A program made the translations under genes and the position numbers. A stretch of 6,165 bases of DNA from Caldithrix sp. (GTDB taxonomy: Bacteria > KSB1 > UBA2214 > DYKH01), in assembly GCA_020722685.1 (NCBI GenBank), contig DYKH01000269.1, positions 1-6,165 on the forward strand, written 5' to 3'. This document shows, one piece after another, positions 4,708-6,165 of the stretch (its first letter is position 1; each line of letters begins with the position of its first letter). The notes beneath the pieces were generated by a model, which saw only the letters and a list, made by a program, of their open reading frames with translations, had not been told where the DNA came from and ran no database searches.

Positions 4708-6111
4708 ATGCATAGCAAATCAAACCTTGCCTTGCTTCCCTCCATCGACCTCCTGCTCGGAACTGCGCAGGCAGAAAAATTGGCGGAATCATTTTCCCGT
4801 GCAGAGGTGAAGGAAGCCTTACGTCAGATTCTCGATTCAATGCGACAAGAGATGGCGTCTTCTGAGAGTGTTGCGGCCAAAACGCGGGAAGAGCTTGTAC
4901 AGGACATCTTGAGCAAGGCCCAAAGCCGTCTGCAGAAAGCGTTCGCTCCCAGCCTAAAGCCTGTCATCAACGCCACCGGCATCATTCTCCATACCGGGTT
5001 GGGACGCGCGCCTCTGTCACTGGCTGCGCAGGAGAACGTCATACGCGTGATGCGCGGCTATTCCAGCTTGGAAATTGATCTACAGACCGGCAAACGCGGC
5101 GAGCGCAACGAACACGTCTCGCATCTGCTCTGCCGGCTCACCGGCGCCGAGGCAGCCGTCATCGTGAACAATAACGCTGCGGCGGTCTTTTTGGCGCTGA
5201 ACACGCTCACCTTCGGCAAAGAGGCGATTATCTCGCGCGGGCAGTTGATTGAGATCGGCGGCTCCTTTCGCCTGCCCGAGGTCATGGAAAAGAGCGGCGC
5301 CATCATGCGCGAAGTCGGCACCACCAACAAAACCAAGCTCAGCGACTATGAAAAAGCCATCTCCCACAAAACCGGGGCCATCGTGGTGGCGCACACCTCC
5401 AACTATCGGGTCATGGGATTTACCACCGAAGTGCCGCTATACGATCTCGCGGAGCTGGCGCATTTGCACGGCTTGCCGCTGCTGCATGATCTGGGCGGCG
5501 GCGTGCTCATCGATTTGAAAAAGCTTGGTCTGCCTTACGAGCCGCTAGCTCAGGACAGTCTGGCGGCCGGCGCAGATGTGGTGACATTTAGCGGGGACAA
5601 AATCCTTGGCGGCCCGCAATCCGGCATCATTGTCGGCAAGAAAGAATGGATCGAGCGCATCCACAAGAATCCGATCATGCGCGCGGTGCGCTGCGACAAG
5701 CTGACCTTTGCAGCAATGGAGGCGACTCTCAAATTGTATTTTCAGGAAAAGACTTTACTGGAAAACAATCGCTCCTTGCAGATGCTGACGGAGCCGATCG
5801 AAAAGGTTGAGGGGCGAGCGAACAGGGTTCTTGAATCGATTAAAGCGGAGGTAAGAGCAAAGCTGTCTATTTCCGTGGAGCCAAGCTTTGCCCAAACCGG
5901 CAGCGGCGCGCTGCCGCTGGAAAAGATACCCAGTAGAGCCTTGGTCTTAAGACCTCAAACATTGGATGCAGAAAAGCTGGCCGCAATGCTGCGGGAGCAA
6001 AATCCGCCGATCATGGGCTACATTCAGAACGACCAAGTTTATTTGGATATGCGGACGGTGGGGGAAGAGGAAGTAATGTCTGTAGCAAAAGGGATTAATG
6101 AATTGGGATAA
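4708..6111 (+). CDS. selA: L-seryl-tRNA(Sec) selenium transferase, SelA
   Basis: SelA is the cytosolic PLP enzyme that converts seryl-tRNA(Sec) to selenocysteinyl-tRNA(Sec) using selenophosphate; characterised bacterial SelA is a large ring of dimers. The 467 aa match the usual full length. Order: N-terminal helical tRNA-binding domain (about 8-80, LLPSIDLLLG through the long helix), then the core opening VINATGIILHTGLGRAPLS (87-104), SLEIDLQTGKRG (120-131), GAEAAVIVNNNAAAV (146-160), SRGQLIEIGGSFRLPEVM (176-193), GTTNKTKLSDYE (204-215), LLHDLGGGVLIDL (258-270), and the cofactor site SGDKILGGPQSG (295-306), in which K298 is the PLP Schiff-base lysine. The C-terminal domain shows QTGSGALPLEKIPSRAL (396-412), as in the family. 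No key residue is missing. Start ATG 4708 is preceded in frame by TAG (4702-4704); the Shine-Dalgarno is weak. selB, selC and selD are not in the window; selB is a common downstream neighbour in bacteria but cannot be seen here. Confidence 0.97.
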   Translation: MHSKSNLALLPSIDLLLGTAQAEKLAESFSRAEVKEALRQILDSMRQEMASSESVAAKTREELVQDILSKAQSRLQKAFAPSLKPVINATGIILHTGLGRAPLSLAAQENVIRVMRGYSSLEIDLQTGKRGERNEHVSHLLCRLTGAEAAVIVNNNAAAVFLALNTLTFGKEAIISRGQLIEIGGSFRLPEVMEKSGAIMREVGTTNKTKLSDYEKAISHKTGAIVVAHTSNYRVMGFTTEVPLYDLAELAHLHGLPLLHDLGGGVLIDLKKLGLPYEPLAQDSLAAGADVVTFSGDKILGGPQSGIIVGKKEWIERIHKNPIMRAVRCDKLTFAAMEATLKLYFQEKTLLENNRSLQMLTEPIEKVEGRANRVLESIKAEVRAKLSISVEPSFAQTGSGALPLEKIPSRALVLRPQTLDAEKLAAMLREQNPPIMGYIQNDQVYLDMRTVGEEEVMSVAKGINELG

Positions 6112-6156
6112 CGCCAGAGGAAAACCAAGAAGATGCATCTGAACTGATCTCCTTGT

Positions 6157-6165
6157 AAAGAGGAT
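6157..6165 (+). promoter_or_regulatory. Possible ribosome-binding site of a gene starting beyond the window
   Basis: AAAGAGGAT closes the window, 46 bp after the selA stop. It resembles a Shine-Dalgarno, so a co-transcribed gene may begin just outside. The only ATG after selA (6133) reads into a stop after three codons. Confidence 0.3.

Overview
The window carries four intact protein genes and a short antitoxin gene with a broken toxin partner. All lie on the + strand and are separated by fairly long, repeat-bearing spacers. The organism looks like a diderm (Gram-negative-type) bacterium: the first gene encodes a protein that reads as an outer-membrane beta-barrel ending in an aromatic residue, preceded by a Sec-type signal peptide. 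It also appears to use selenocysteine, because a full-length bacterial SelA is present. The sequence does not fix the phylum. Moderate GC and CAC-N-AAG type intergenic repeats would suit an uncultured environmental lineage, but that is only an impression.

Layout. 1-220: AT-rich non-coding leader with a 20-bp tandem repeat and a possible promoter. 221/296-1864: unrecognised outer-membrane barrel protein whose signal peptide lies upstream of the first canonical start codon. 1865-2067: spacer holding a second copy of a 16-bp sequence also found at 56-71. 2068-2333: HicB-type antitoxin overlapping, by ATGA, a toxin gene (HicA-like) cut to 25 codons. 2418-3065: polytopic membrane protein built from four helical hairpins. 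3066-3198: spacer with a perfect 8-bp inverted repeat. 3199-4437: MFS exporter of the fosmidomycin-resistance (Fsr) type. 4438-4707: spacer dominated by a long imperfect inverted repeat. 4708-6111: selA, L-seryl-tRNA(Sec) selenium transferase. 6112-6165: the start of the next intergenic region, ending in a Shine-Dalgarno-like AAAGAGGAT.

The genes do not form an obvious single pathway. The spacers (about 200, 85, 130 and 270 bp) suggest mostly separate transcription units; only hicB and the toxin remnant are clearly coupled. I do not see a convincing undescribed multi-gene system. The points most worth following are the out-of-frame-call signal peptide of the barrel protein, the toxin-less HicB, the fourfold repeat architecture of the membrane protein, and the inverted-repeat element ahead of selA.
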